Assembly: GCA_046350655.1 (NCBI GenBank)
Contig: JAXMAB010000006.1
Coordinates: 1-64,000 of the forward strand
DNA length: 64,000 nt
Direction of reading: 5' to 3'
Source of the DNA: JAEUHO01 sp046350655
Lineage (GTDB): Bacteria; Planctomycetota; PLA2; JAEUHO01
The notes below the pieces were generated by a model. It was not told where the DNA came from. It worked only from the letters and a program-made list of their open reading frames with translations, and did not search any database. How positions within the stretch are numbered: the stretch's first letter is position 1; each line of letters begins with the position of its first letter. Both the position numbers and the translations under genes were made by a program. Below are positions 45,896 to 54,474 of this stretch, one piece after another.

Positions 45896-46917
45896 TGCAC
45901 GCGGCCGTCGTCCTCGGCCTGCCGCTCGTGGCGCTCGCGACGCCGTTCGTGCTCGGCACGCTGCGCCGCGTCCGAGCGGAGCGCCGCGCCGCGCTGCTCG
46001 AGGCCCTCGCGCTCGCCGCGCGCCGCGGCGTGCCGCTCGCGGCGCCGCTCCGGCGCGCCGCGACCGTCGCGAAGCCGTCCCGTGCGGCCGCCCTCGGCGC
46101 GCTCGCCGCCGACCTCGACGCGGGCCGCCCGCTCGCCGAGGCGCTCCGCGCGCGGCTGCCCCGCGAGGTCCCCGCGTCCGTCGCCGCGGCGCTCGCCGCG
46201 GGCGAACGGGCCTCGCGGCTCCCGCAGGCGCTCGAGCACGCCGCCGCCGACGCCTCGCGCGACCTCGCCGCCGGCCACCGCGTCGCGCTCGCGGCCTTCT
46301 ACCCGGGGCTGCTGTTCGTGGGCCTCGCGTTGCTCCACACCCGTCTGCTCGAGGGCCGCCTCGAGGGGATCCGCGCCGAAGCCGCGGCCGACCTGGGCGC
46401 CGCCACCGGCGCGGTTGTCGTGGTCCGGGCCGCGCTCGTCGCCGTGGGCCTCGCCGCCGTGCTCCTGCCGATCGTCCGCCGGCTCCGTCCGCGCGTCGAC
46501 GGCGCCGCGAGCGCGCGGTTCCTGCGCGGCGTCGCCCTCCAGGTCGACGCGGGCCGTCCGCTCCACGCGGCCCTCGCCGAGGGCGCCGACGCGGCCGGCG
46601 TCGCGCGCCTCGCGCGCGCGGCGCGTGGCGCGGGCGCGCGCGTGGCGGCGGGGGAGCCGGCCGCCGAGGCCTGGCGTGCGCTGCCGCTCCCGCGCGCGGC
46701 GCGCGAGCGCCTGGCGGTCGCCCCTCCCGCGGGTCTGGCGCGGCTCCTCCCCGAGGTCGCGGACGCGTGCGACGCACGCGAGGCCCGGCGCGTCGAGCGG
46801 TTCGTGGCCTGGGCGGTCCCCGCCGCCACGCTCGCGGCGGGCCTCCTCGTCGCGCTCGACTACGCGGTGCTGACCGACGTGATGAACGCCGTGCGGGACA
46901 CGGCGCGCCCGTGGTGA
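45895..46917 (+). CDS. GspF/PilC-like platform protein, copy 2 (diverged)
   Basis: 340 residues. It starts with a hydrophobic helix, then LLEALALAARRGVPLAAPLRRAA and VAAALAAGERASRLPQALEHAA, the same repeat logic as GspF domain 1 (gain of AAGE-S-L-x-x-AL). A second, weaker domain (FLRGVALQVDAGRPLHAALAEGAD) follows two helices near the middle. A last helix is at the C terminus. I read it as a second GspF-like protein; two different platform proteins in one operon is unusual. It overlaps the following pilin gene by 4 bp (GTGA). Confidence 0.7.
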   Translation: MHAAVVLGLPLVALATPFVLGTLRRVRAERRAALLEALALAARRGVPLAAPLRRAATVAKPSRAAALGALAADLDAGRPLAEALRARLPREVPASVAAALAAGERASRLPQALEHAAADASRDLAAGHRVALAAFYPGLLFVGLALLHTRLLEGRLEGIRAEAAADLGAATGAVVVVRAALVAVGLAAVLLPIVRRLRPRVDGAASARFLRGVALQVDAGRPLHAALAEGADAAGVARLARAARGAGARVAAGEPAAEAWRALPLPRAARERLAVAPPAGLARLLPEVADACDAREARRVERFVAWAVPAATLAAGLLVALDYAVLTDVMNAVRDTARPW

Positions 46918-47273
46918 GCGCGCGCGCCACCCGCCGCGGCTTCACGGTCCTCGAGACCGTCGTGGGCCTCGCTGTCGCGACCGTCGTCGTCTCGGCGGCG
47001 TGGGAGGGCGGCCGCGTGCCCGCGATCGCCGCCACGCGCTCGCTCGACCGCCTGCAGGACCACCGCGCCGCCGTCGCGGCCCTCGAGACCCTCGACCGCG
47101 CGACGGTCGTCGCGGGCGAGCGGGCCTTCGATCCGCGGCTCCCGCACGCGACGGGCCGCCTCGTCGTCGCGGAGGTCGAGCCCGGCCTCTTCGAGGTCAC
47201 CGCGACGGTGGCGCGCCCCGGCCGACCGCCCGTGGCGGTCACGACGCGCGTGCTCCGGGAGGGCCCCCGATGA
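46914..47273 (+). CDS. Type IV pilin-like pseudopilin, first
   Basis: 119 residues, GTG start. The prepilin peptidase site is RRG-FTVLETVVGLAVATVVV: Gly before the cut, Phe +1 and Glu +5, followed by the hydrophobic helix. The short globular part is rich in beta-type sequence (RLVVAEVEPGLFEVTATVARP). Size and position suggest a minor pseudopilin of the GspI/GspH kind (inference). Overlaps both neighbours. Confidence 0.8.
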   Translation: MSARATRRGFTVLETVVGLAVATVVVSAAWEGGRVPAIAATRSLDRLQDHRAAVAALETLDRATVVAGERAFDPRLPHATGRLVVAEVEPGLFEVTATVARPGRPPVAVTTRVLREGPR

Positions 47274-47680
47274 GCCGGCGCGCCCGCGGGTTCACCCTGG
47301 TCGAGCTGCTCGCGACCCTCGGGGCGGTCGGCGCGTTCGGCGCCGCCATCACCTCCGTCGGGCAGCGGATGGCGCAGGAGTCGAAGGCCGACGCCGGTCG
47401 CCAGAGCGACCTCTCGACGTTGCGCCGCGTCGCGCGCCTGCTGGAGGACGACCTCCGCGCGGGCCTCGACCCGTCCCTCGAGGGCTGGGCCCTCGTCGGC
47501 GACCGCGTCCTGCGCCGCCAGCAGGTCGTCGCGCGCTCGATCGCGGCGTTCGAGGTCCGCCGGGACGCGGGCGTGTGGCGCGCCTCGATCACGCTGGCGC
47601 CGCGCGTCGCCGAGGGCCCGCGACGTACGGCCCGCCTCGACCTCGTGGTGCGCGCCCGCGCGCCGGAGGAGGGGCGATGA
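47270..47680 (+). CDS. Type IV pilin-like pseudopilin, second
   Basis: 136 residues. The cleavage motif is RARG-FTLVELLATLGAVGAFGA with Glu at +5. The remainder (RVARLLEDDLRAGLDPS, then QVVARSIAAFEVRRDAG) resembles GspJ-type minor pseudopilins, which have a basic/acidic helix after the N-terminal helix. Overlaps its neighbours as ATGA on both sides. Confidence 0.8.
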   Translation: MSRRARGFTLVELLATLGAVGAFGAAITSVGQRMAQESKADAGRQSDLSTLRRVARLLEDDLRAGLDPSLEGWALVGDRVLRRQQVVARSIAAFEVRRDAGVWRASITLAPRVAEGPRRTARLDLVVRARAPEEGR

Positions 47681-48081
47681 ACGGCCACCGGGCCTCGCGG
47701 TCCCCCGCACGCTCCGCCACCCGCGGCTTCTCGCTGGTGTGGGCGCTGGTGCTCCTCGTCATGGTCGGGGGCGTGGCCTCGGCGTCCGTCTCGAGGCTCA
47801 AGGCGATGCGGGGCGACGAGGTCGTGGACGAGGCCGACGTCGCGGCGGTGCTGGCGGCCGACGGGGCCGTCGCGACGGTCCGCGCGCGCCTCGTCCGCGA
47901 GCCCGCCTTCGCGGGCGGGACCGTGCGGGTGGGGGCGATCGACGTCGTGACGACGGTCGTCCGCGCGGGCGAGGGGTGGGTCGTCACGGCGCGCGCCGGG
48001 GGCGCCGCGACGGTCGAGGCGAAGCTCGCCCCCGTGGCGGGGCAGCCGCCCGCGCTCGGGGCCTGGCGACGCGTTCGCTGA
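47677..48081 (+). CDS. Pseudopilin-like protein lacking Glu5 (GspK/PilX-like)
   Basis: 134 residues. An unusually long leader of 17 residues precedes RG-FSLVWALVLLVMVGGVASASV. The +5 residue is Trp, not Glu; loss of Glu5 is a hallmark of the tip pseudopilin GspK. GspK proteins are normally around 300 residues, so this is short. Its TGA lies within the 18-bp palindrome at 48080. Last gene of the operon; the window holds no major pseudopilin, secretin or prepilin peptidase. Confidence 0.7.
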   Translation: MNGHRASRSPARSATRGFSLVWALVLLVMVGGVASASVSRLKAMRGDEVVDEADVAAVLAADGAVATVRARLVREPAFAGGTVRVGAIDVVTTVVRAGEGWVVTARAGGAATVEAKLAPVAGQPPALGAWRRVR

Positions 48082-48097
48082 TTCCCGCGCGGGAATC
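48080..48097. promoter_or_regulatory. 18-bp perfect palindrome GATTCCCGC/GCGGGAATC
   Basis: It overlaps the stop codon of the last pilin gene and ends 3 bp before the TAGGCT -10 of the next gene, that is, in the -35 region. It may be an operator for the metallopeptidase-like gene or a terminator stem for the pilus operon. The AATC ends are unusual in such GC-rich DNA. Confidence 0.5.
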
Positions 48098-48100
48098 GCG

Positions 48101-48106
48101 TAGGCT
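48101..48106 (+). promoter_or_regulatory. -10 element (TAGGCT) for the HExxH protein gene
   Basis: TAGGCT lies 8 bp before the GTG at 48115, with only C-rich sequence between. Leaderless pattern. Confidence 0.45.
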
Positions 48107-48114
48107 GCTCCCCC

Positions 48115-50913
48115 GTGCCCCGCCGCCGTCCCCTCCTGCCGCGCCTGTGGGCGTGCCTCGTCGTCCTCGTCGTCACGGTGGGCGGCGCGCGCGCCGACGA
48201 CGACGACAGCCCGGGCGCGCTGCTCAACCAGGCGCGCCGCGCGGCCGGCGAGCAGAAGGTCTCGGCGGCGATCGACCTCTACTTCCGCGCGCTGCGGGCG
48301 GCCGACGACTACGCCACCAAGTACGGGATCCGCGACGAGATCCTGGCGCTGCCGAGCGAGCGCGCGGCGCCCATCAACGACGGCGAGCGGGCGACGGTCG
48401 CGGCCCGCGTCGCGGAGGAGCGGTCGCGCGACATCGACCAGCAGGCCGGGCGCATGGAGGGCCGCGGCGCGTTCCGCGGCGCCATGTACCTGTGGCGCAA
48501 GCTCTACGACCTCGAGGGCGTCGACGACGGCAAGAAGAAGCAGATCGACGCCACCGTCGAGCGGCTCACGCGCCGGCTGTGCGACGAGGCGACCGACGAG
48601 GAGAAGGCCGAGGCGAAATCGCTCCACGGCGACGAGCAGGACCCCGCGGCGGCGCTCGCGCGCGCCGACCAGGCCGCGGCGGCGGGCAAGGGCCGCGTGG
48701 CGCTGAAGGTCTACTCCCACGTCTCGTACTCGGCGTTCGCCTCGCAGGAGCTCAAGGACACCGCGCGGGCCCGCATCGCGGCGCTGCGCAAGCGGCTGGT
48801 GGAGGACGTCCCGCCGGACGAGCAGGCGGAGGCCGACAAGGTGTGGAACGACCCGCACTGGTCGTACCTCGGGACCGCCGTCAGCCGGCAGTACGTGTTC
48901 ATCGGGCCGAAGACGTTCGTGGACTCGCTGACCGAGCCCGACAAGCTGAAGCTCGACCTCGCGTGCGTGTTCCTCGGCGACCTCGTCGGGCGCGACCAGG
49001 TGAGCGACGCGGGCCAGCGCATCTCCGTCTACTACAAGGAGCGGTTCGACTTCGGCGGCGGGCTCGGCGGCGGCCACCGCATCGACATCGGCAACAAGGT
49101 CATCACGCGGCCCATCGCCGGCGAGCTGCACTTCCACGAGACGTCGCACTGCGTCTTCAACGTGGCGATGATCTACAAGGGCTTCATCGAGGGCATCGCG
49201 AACTTCGGCGCCACGTTCGCGCTCGACGCGCTGGGCCGCCACGCCGAGGCCGACGCCGCCATCGCGAGCAACCGCAAGGGCTACAAGGACGACTACCTCG
49301 ACCGCCGCGTCCGCTACTGGCGCATCGCGTCGTACGCGCCGTCGTGCGGCTTCCTCTTCACGCCGATCACCGCGAAGGACCCCGTCGCGCGGCAGGCCGA
49401 GTGGGCGAAGTACCGCCAGTTCTTCCGGCGCGTCCGCCAGACCATGCCCGACGAGCCCCGCGACGCGGAACGCATCCGCTACTTCGCGTGGTTGTGGGGC
49501 AAGACCTTCGGCTTCCAGATGATCGACGAGACCGCCAAGGCGCGGTTCCCGGTGGCCCCGGCCGACCGCGAGCGCGTCGAGGCCGAGCTCTCGCGGTGGT
49601 ACGAGGAGACGTCGCGCGGCGAGTCGTACGCCGAGCAGGACTTCCTCGGGATGGCCGTCGAGCCGCTCGAGTCGGTGATCGCGGGCTGCCCGCCGGGCCA
49701 GCTCGTGGACCGCGCGAAGTTCGCGCTCGCCCGCGTGAAGGAGGGCCTCGGCGAGCTGCCGGCTCGCGACGCGCTCTACAAGGAGCTCGGCGTCGTCCCC
49801 GCGTGGAAGCTCTGCCTGCCGTTCTACTCCGTGCTCCGCGGCCTCGACGCGCTGCACGCGGTGTTCGAGCCGGAGCGCGAGACGGTGCTCGCCGCCGAGT
49901 ACCCGAACCCGAACCAGACCGCCCGCTGGATGGACGCCAAGATCACGCCCGACGGCGTGGTGGACCTCCTCGACCACGGCGTCGGCTACCCCGACGACGC
50001 GGTCGCGTACGCGCTGGCGGTCCTCGAGGTGCCGGCCGACGTGCCCGACGCGGTGTGTTACGTCGCCTACGACGACCTCTGCGCGATGTGGGTGAACCGC
50101 ACCCTCGTCGAGAAGTGGGAGGGCGAGCAGGGCTGGCTCCGCGACGACAAGGTCGGCGCGATCCCGCTCAGGGCCGGCCGCAACCAGCTGCTCCTCAAGA
50201 TCGTGAACCGCCGCGGGCCGTGGCGGTTCTCGGCCCGCGTCGCGCACGCCGACCGCCGGCCCATCGAAGGGCTCGTCTTCGGCAAGCCCCCCGAGAAGGA
50301 CGTCCGCCCGGCCCTGCCCGACTGGAAGGGCGCCGCGGTCTTCACGCTCGACCTCGAGAAGGCCAAGTCGCTGCCCAAGGGCCGGTTCAAGGCCACGGTC
50401 GGCGGCTTCGACCTCGTGGACCGGTCGCTGCGCGTGACCGTGCCGGGCTCGGTGCCGTGGCGGAAGTACGAGATCCAGCCGTTCACGTCGAAGTACCCGC
50501 CGATCGCGCTCTGCTGGCTCACCGACAAGGACCTCGCCGGGCTCACCGACTTCGCGGTCGAGGTGACCACGCGGGGCCCGGGCCTGCCGCGGCTCGGCGT
50601 CACGCTCCACGGGGAGGAGCGCGACGACGGCCTCTCGGGCCACACGTTCGTCGTGTCGCCGGGCGGGTCCGGCGTGAAGGTCTCGCTGTGGGAGTACGAG
50701 CGCCTGGTCTACGACGAGACGGCGCTGGCCGCCGACGCGCCGGAGCACGTGCTCCGGTTCCTCCGCCGCGGGCGCACGCTCACGTGCGTCGTGGACGGAA
50801 AGGTGGTGCTCGACGCGGTCGACCTGCCGGCGCTGCCGCGCCCCGGCATCGGCCTCATGCTCTGGGACAAGGGCACCGCCGTCGTGAAGGTCAAGGTCGA
50901 GAAACCGAAGTAG
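48115..50913 (+). CDS. Exported metallopeptidase-like protein with HExxH motif
   Basis: 932 residues from a GTG. A signal peptide (LWACLVVLVVTVGGARAD) precedes a charged helical region (about 40-240) that resembles TPR-like repeats. A zinc-peptidase motif H341-E-T-S-H345 follows, with E359 in FIEGIANF as a likely third ligand. This HExxH...EG layout resembles DUF1570-type secreted peptidases. The C-terminal third (about 610-930) is beta-rich and looks like carbohydrate- or ligand-binding domains (AYALAVLEVPADVPDAVCYVAYDD..., SGHTFVVSPGGSGVKVSLWEYERL...VVDGKVVLD), located here by landmarks only. Role unknown; probably extracytoplasmic. Confidence 0.75.
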   Translation: MPRRRPLLPRLWACLVVLVVTVGGARADDDDSPGALLNQARRAAGEQKVSAAIDLYFRALRAADDYATKYGIRDEILALPSERAAPINDGERATVAARVAEERSRDIDQQAGRMEGRGAFRGAMYLWRKLYDLEGVDDGKKKQIDATVERLTRRLCDEATDEEKAEAKSLHGDEQDPAAALARADQAAAAGKGRVALKVYSHVSYSAFASQELKDTARARIAALRKRLVEDVPPDEQAEADKVWNDPHWSYLGTAVSRQYVFIGPKTFVDSLTEPDKLKLDLACVFLGDLVGRDQVSDAGQRISVYYKERFDFGGGLGGGHRIDIGNKVITRPIAGELHFHETSHCVFNVAMIYKGFIEGIANFGATFALDALGRHAEADAAIASNRKGYKDDYLDRRVRYWRIASYAPSCGFLFTPITAKDPVARQAEWAKYRQFFRRVRQTMPDEPRDAERIRYFAWLWGKTFGFQMIDETAKARFPVAPADRERVEAELSRWYEETSRGESYAEQDFLGMAVEPLESVIAGCPPGQLVDRAKFALARVKEGLGELPARDALYKELGVVPAWKLCLPFYSVLRGLDALHAVFEPERETVLAAEYPNPNQTARWMDAKITPDGVVDLLDHGVGYPDDAVAYALAVLEVPADVPDAVCYVAYDDLCAMWVNRTLVEKWEGEQGWLRDDKVGAIPLRAGRNQLLLKIVNRRGPWRFSARVAHADRRPIEGLVFGKPPEKDVRPALPDWKGAAVFTLDLEKAKSLPKGRFKATVGGFDLVDRSLRVTVPGSVPWRKYEIQPFTSKYPPIALCWLTDKDLAGLTDFAVEVTTRGPGLPRLGVTLHGEERDDGLSGHTFVVSPGGSGVKVSLWEYERLVYDETALAADAPEHVLRFLRRGRTLTCVVDGKVVLDAVDLPALPRPGIGLMLWDKGTAVVKVKVEKPK

Positions 50914-50931
50914 GCACGCGAGGCCCGGCCG

Positions 50932-51750
50932 ATGCCGCACCCGTACCTCCTCGTCTACGACGGCGACTGCTCGATCTGCCTCGCGTGGAGCCGGCAGCTC
51001 GTGCGGTGGGCCGGGCTCGCCGAGACCGATCGCGTCTCGCACCACGACCTCGACCCGGACCTCCGCGCGCGCGTCGAGGCCGCGGGGCTCAAGAACGAGC
51101 TCAAGGTCGTCGACCGGGCCGACGGGACGATCACCGGCGGCTTCGAGGCGATCCGTCGCTTCGGCCGCGGGACGGGGCTCGCGTGGCTCGTGGTGCTGTC
51201 CGCCGTCCCGCCGTTCCGCTGGCTGTGGCCGTTGAGCTACGGCCTGGTCGCGCGGAACCGCCGCGTGCTCGCGCCGACGCCGGGCGGGATGGTCTGCGCG
51301 TGCGATCCGGACCCCCACCTCGGCTACAACCTCGCGTTCGCGGTCCACGCGGGTGCCTTCGCGGCGCTCGGGTGGTGGATGGTGATCGCCGTGGGCGGCG
51401 CGGTGCTCGCGGACGCGCCGCGGGTCGCGTGGGCCGACGCGCTGTGGAAGGTGCCGCTCGTCATGGCGTCGGTCGTCGGCGCGGTCGGGGTCCCGCGCGG
51501 CCGGCGGCTCACGTGGGCCAATCACCTCCTGTGGGTGCAGGCGCGCGCGGGCCTCGCGTTCGTCGCCGGGTCCGCCCTGGCCCTCGTCGCCCGCGGCGCC
51601 GGGTGGGGGCGGGCCATCGAGGTCGCGGCGTTCGCGGCGGGGGCGCTGGGCGGGCTCGTCGTGTTCCTGCGGGGGATCCGGCGGCACGCGCCGGCGATGC
51701 GGGCGCTCGCGCGGGCCCCGGCCCTTCCGCGCGGGGGCGATCCTCCGTAG
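50932..51750 (+). CDS. DCC-family thiol-disulfide oxidoreductase with membrane extension (DUF393)
   Basis: 272 residues. The N-terminal domain (1-125) carries the DCC signature LVYDGDCSICLAWSRQL with C13-x2-C16 and the later DADGT-like segment (DRADGTITGGFEAIRR). About four transmembrane helices follow (residues 135-255), an extension most DCC proteins lack. The family has a thioredoxin-like fold but no proven substrate. Its start lies 18 bp after the preceding gene, inside a CGCGAGGCCC half-repeat at 50917-50926, and there is no clear ribosome binding site. Confidence 0.8.
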   Translation: MPHPYLLVYDGDCSICLAWSRQLVRWAGLAETDRVSHHDLDPDLRARVEAAGLKNELKVVDRADGTITGGFEAIRRFGRGTGLAWLVVLSAVPPFRWLWPLSYGLVARNRRVLAPTPGGMVCACDPDPHLGYNLAFAVHAGAFAALGWWMVIAVGGAVLADAPRVAWADALWKVPLVMASVVGAVGVPRGRRLTWANHLLWVQARAGLAFVAGSALALVARGAGWGRAIEVAAFAAGALGGLVVFLRGIRRHAPAMRALARAPALPRGGDPP

Positions 51751-51753
51751 CAT
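51748..51753 (+). promoter_or_regulatory. -10 element (TAGCAT) for the exported protein at 51761
   Basis: TAGCAT begins with the TAG stop of the DCC gene and ends 7 bp before the next ATG. Leaderless pattern. Confidence 0.4.
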
Positions 51754-51760
51754 CGGGCCC

Positions 51761-53257
51761 ATGCGCCGGCGCACGGTCGCGTTCCTCTCCGCCCTCCTCG
51801 TCGCCCCCGTGATCGGGACGCCGGGGCGGCTCGGCCCGCCGCTCGCGGCCGCGGACGCCGACGTGAAGGCCGGGATGGACGCGGTGCACGCGCTGGAGGC
51901 GAAGACGCTCCTCCCCGTGCTGCGCGCGGCCGTCAAGGGCGACCACCGCCGGCAGGCCTGGTGGGTCGCGACGCGCCTCCTCGTCGCGAACCCGTCGTGC
52001 GACGAGGCGTCGGCGGCCGTGCGGTCGTGGCGCCCGGACCAGCTGCAGGAGGGCGAGGCGCCGTCGAAGCAGTTCCTCGCGCTGCGCGACGCGGCCCTCA
52101 AGAAGGTGGGCGGCGAGTACGCGCAGGCCGCGCGCAGGCTGCAGACCGCCGGCGCGAAGCCCGTCGAGACGTGGGGGCTCGTCGAGCGGGCCCTCGCCTA
52201 CGGCAACCGCGACGCCGACGCGCTCGCCTCGATCGACGCGGCGGGCGAGGCGTGGTGCGGCGGGTGGGGGACGGTGAAGAAGACCGTCCTCGAGGAGACG
52301 CTGGGCGCCGCGGCGCCGTCCGTCACGTTCCTGCCCGAGTGGGACGACGCGTTCCTCCGGGTGCGCTCCGTGTGGAGCGACGCGAAGGGCGTGCGCGTGG
52401 GTTGCCTGCGCGTGGTCACCGGCGGGCCGGCCGCCGAGGCGTTCGCGCGATTCGCGCTCCTGGCGGCGGTCGAGGCCCACTTCGTCGCGACGTTCGGGAC
52501 CGTCGCGAAGGAGGAGAAGGACCCCGAGCGCGCGGCGGAGCAGATGACGACGCTGGTGGCCGTGCCGGACGCGGCGACGCTCGAGGCGGTCGCGAAGCCG
52601 CTCGCGCAGCCGAACCCGCGCGTGCCGACGCCGGGCCCCGAGAAGGCGTCGCGGTGGTACGACCCGTGGCGCCGCGTCGCCGTCGTCATGAAGGGGCACC
52701 GCGACAACGCGTGGGTGCCGCCCGACGCGCTCCTCGCGGGCATGGCGGCCTACCTCGACCTCCGCCACCACGTGCTCGCGCCCATGGGCGCCCGCACCTG
52801 GGACGCGGGCACGTGGGCGCTCGCCGACGGCGTCAGCGGGCTCTACGAGGGCTTCGTGCCGAAGGGCGCGCTCGGCGGCGAGTGGGACCTCGCGAAGGTC
52901 TGGCGTCTCGCGGTGGCGCGCGCGGCCCGCGACCGCGGGTCGGCGATGCCGTGGGACGCGGTCCTCTCGATGAACGGCACGAAGGCCGCCGACGAGCCCA
53001 AGGCGGACGTCCCGATCTCCTGGGCCGGCGCGCCGCAGGACGCCAAGCAGGTCACGATCGTCACGGCGCAGGCGACCGCGCTCGTGACGACGCTCGCGAC
53101 GCGCGACGGGGCGAAGGGCGCGCGCAAGTTCGCGACCTACCTCCAGGAAACGGCGAAACGCGGCGCCGCGCCCGACCTCGACAAGGCGTACGGCGTGAAG
53201 CTGGGCACCGTCTTCCACTGGATCGACGCCGTCCTCGACGCCGCCCCGGCGCGCTGA
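51761..53257 (+). CDS. Exported protein of unknown function
   Basis: 498 residues with a signal peptide (FLSALLVAPVIGTPGRLGPPLAAAD). Residues about 30-190 are helical with repeat-like spacing. The middle (TFLPEWDDAFLRVRSVWSDAKGVRVGCLRV) looks like a mixed alpha/beta domain. RWYDPWRRVAVVMKGHRDNAWVPPDALLAGMAAYLDLRHHV followed by ALADGVSGLYEGF (landmarks near 300-340 and 365) echoes the layout of secreted peptidases of the DUF1570 kind, but no HExxH is present. It could be a degenerate relative of the protein at 48115. I do not assign a function. Confidence 0.65.
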   Translation: MRRRTVAFLSALLVAPVIGTPGRLGPPLAAADADVKAGMDAVHALEAKTLLPVLRAAVKGDHRRQAWWVATRLLVANPSCDEASAAVRSWRPDQLQEGEAPSKQFLALRDAALKKVGGEYAQAARRLQTAGAKPVETWGLVERALAYGNRDADALASIDAAGEAWCGGWGTVKKTVLEETLGAAAPSVTFLPEWDDAFLRVRSVWSDAKGVRVGCLRVVTGGPAAEAFARFALLAAVEAHFVATFGTVAKEEKDPERAAEQMTTLVAVPDAATLEAVAKPLAQPNPRVPTPGPEKASRWYDPWRRVAVVMKGHRDNAWVPPDALLAGMAAYLDLRHHVLAPMGARTWDAGTWALADGVSGLYEGFVPKGALGGEWDLAKVWRLAVARAARDRGSAMPWDAVLSMNGTKAADEPKADVPISWAGAPQDAKQVTIVTAQATALVTTLATRDGAKGARKFATYLQETAKRGAAPDLDKAYGVKLGTVFHWIDAVLDAAPAR

Positions 53258-53374
53258 CGACCCGCGCGCGCGCCCGAGGGGCGTCCCGGGCCGCCTCCGG
53301 GGCTTCTCGGCTGCGCTGGCTCGCCTCGCGTCGGGCCCGCTGCGCTCGCAACGGGCACGATTGGGTTAGGCTCT

Positions 53375-53380
53375 TAGACT
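53375..53380 (+). promoter_or_regulatory. -10 element (TAGACT) for the tRNA gene
   Basis: TAGACT lies 9 bp before the first base of the tRNA. It independently supports TAnnnT as the -10 consensus, because the transcript start is fixed here by the tRNA and not by a start codon. Confidence 0.5.
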
Positions 53381-53389
53381 GTCGCGCGT

Positions 53390-53465
53390 GGGGCCTTAGC
53401 TCAGTGGTCAGAGCGGGCGGCTCATAACCGCCGGGTCGCTGGTTCGATCCCAGCAGGCCCCACCA
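53390..53465 (+). tRNA. tRNA with CAU anticodon (probably tRNA-Ile2, otherwise elongator tRNA-Met)
   Basis: A complete cloverleaf: acceptor GGGGCCT/AGGCCCC, D stem GCTC/GAGC, anticodon stem GGCGG/CCGCC with CAT at 53423-53425, T stem GCTGG/CCAGC, and an encoded CCA. The first pair is G-C, so it is not initiator tRNA. The body (CTTAGCTCAGTGG, and the GGTCGCTGGTTC variable and T region) closely resembles E. coli tRNA-Ile2 (ileX), whose C34 is changed to lysidine by TilS. Elongator methionine cannot be excluded by eye. Confidence 0.95.
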
Positions 53466-53501
53466 GTTCCGCCTCGCGCTCCGTCGGCCCCGCGTCCGCG
53501 G

Positions 53502-53507
53502 TATCTT
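53502..53507 (+). promoter_or_regulatory. -10 element (TATCTT) for the MBL hydrolase gene
   Basis: TATCTT lies 6 bp before the ATG at 53514. Leaderless pattern. Confidence 0.4.
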
Positions 53508-53513
53508 CCCGCC

Positions 53514-54353
53514 ATGACGCGCACCATCACGCCGGTCCTCGGCAACTCGCAGAAGCTCGACGGCGGCTCGATGTACGGCAACTGCCCCAAGGCCGTCTGG
53601 TCGCGTTGGAGCCCGCCCGACGCGCTCGACCGCATCGACCTCGCCTGCCGCGCGATGCTGATCCGCGACGGCGACCGCCGCATCCTCCTCGAGACCGGCA
53701 TCGGCGCGTTCTTCGACCCGAAGAAGCGCGAGCGCTACGGCGTGGTCGAGGACCGCCACGTCCTCCTCGAGCACCTCGCCGCCGCCGGCGCGCCCCACGA
53801 CGCCATCGACGTCGTGGTGCTCTCGCACCTCCACTTCGACCACGCGGGCGGTCTCCTCGCGCCGTTCGAGGCCGGCAAGCCGCCCTCGCTCCTCTTCCCG
53901 CGCGCGCGGTTCGTCGTCGGCCGCCGCGCCTGGGAGCGCGCGAAGGCGCCCCACGCGCGCGACCGCGCGTCCTTCATTCCCGAACTGCCCGCGCTCCTCG
54001 AGGCCAGCGGCCGCCTCGTCGTCGTCGACGGCGACACGCACCCCGTGCTCGGCGACGGCTACCGCTTCCACACGAGCGACGGCCACACGCCCGGCCTCCT
54101 CCTCACCGAGGTCGCGACCGAGACGGGCCCGCTCGTCTTCATGGCCGACCTCGTGCCCGGCGCGCCCTGGATGCACCTCCCGATCACCATGGGCTACGAC
54201 CGCTTCCCCGAGCTCGTCATCGACGAGAAGACGCGGCTGCTCACCGACCTGCTCGCGCGGAAGGGCTCCGTCTTCTTCACGCACGACCCGAAGATGGCCA
54301 TGGGCCGCGTCGCACGCGACGCCGAGGGTCGCTTCTCCGCGGCAGCCGCGTAG
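53514..54353 (+). CDS. Metallo-beta-lactamase-fold hydrolase
   Basis: 279 residues, cytoplasmic. The zinc motif is H105-L-H107-F-D109-H110 (VVVLSHLHFDHAGGL). A second metal ligand set follows in DGHTPGLLL and FMADLVPGAPW, and the last in SVFFTHDPKMA. This is the family of MBL hydrolases related to lactonases and glyoxalase II. The substrate cannot be named from the sequence. It is a single gene after the tRNA. Confidence 0.88.
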   Translation: MTRTITPVLGNSQKLDGGSMYGNCPKAVWSRWSPPDALDRIDLACRAMLIRDGDRRILLETGIGAFFDPKKRERYGVVEDRHVLLEHLAAAGAPHDAIDVVVLSHLHFDHAGGLLAPFEAGKPPSLLFPRARFVVGRRAWERAKAPHARDRASFIPELPALLEASGRLVVVDGDTHPVLGDGYRFHTSDGHTPGLLLTEVATETGPLVFMADLVPGAPWMHLPITMGYDRFPELVIDEKTRLLTDLLARKGSVFFTHDPKMAMGRVARDAEGRFSAAAA

Positions 54354-54437
54354 GTCGAGTGGCGTTGGGGATGGGGCGTGGGTCACGCGGCGAAGGGCAC
54401 GCAGGGCGACCGCAGGGCGAGGTCGAGGGTTCCGGGA

Positions 54438-54465
54438 CGCGAGGCCCGGCGGCCGCCGGGTCGCG
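54438..54465. repeat. Imperfect family C palindrome
   Basis: CGCGAGGCCCGGCGG followed by CCGCCGGG-TCGCG; the right arm lacks two C residues. It lies just before the VOC gene, ahead of its ribosome binding site. Confidence 0.6.
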
Positions 54466-54474
54466 GAGGCGACG

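Noticed and set aside
51761..53257. Naming the exported protein a metallopeptidase
   Set aside because: Layout resembles the HExxH protein at 48115, but no HExxH motif exists in it, so no enzymatic call is supported.
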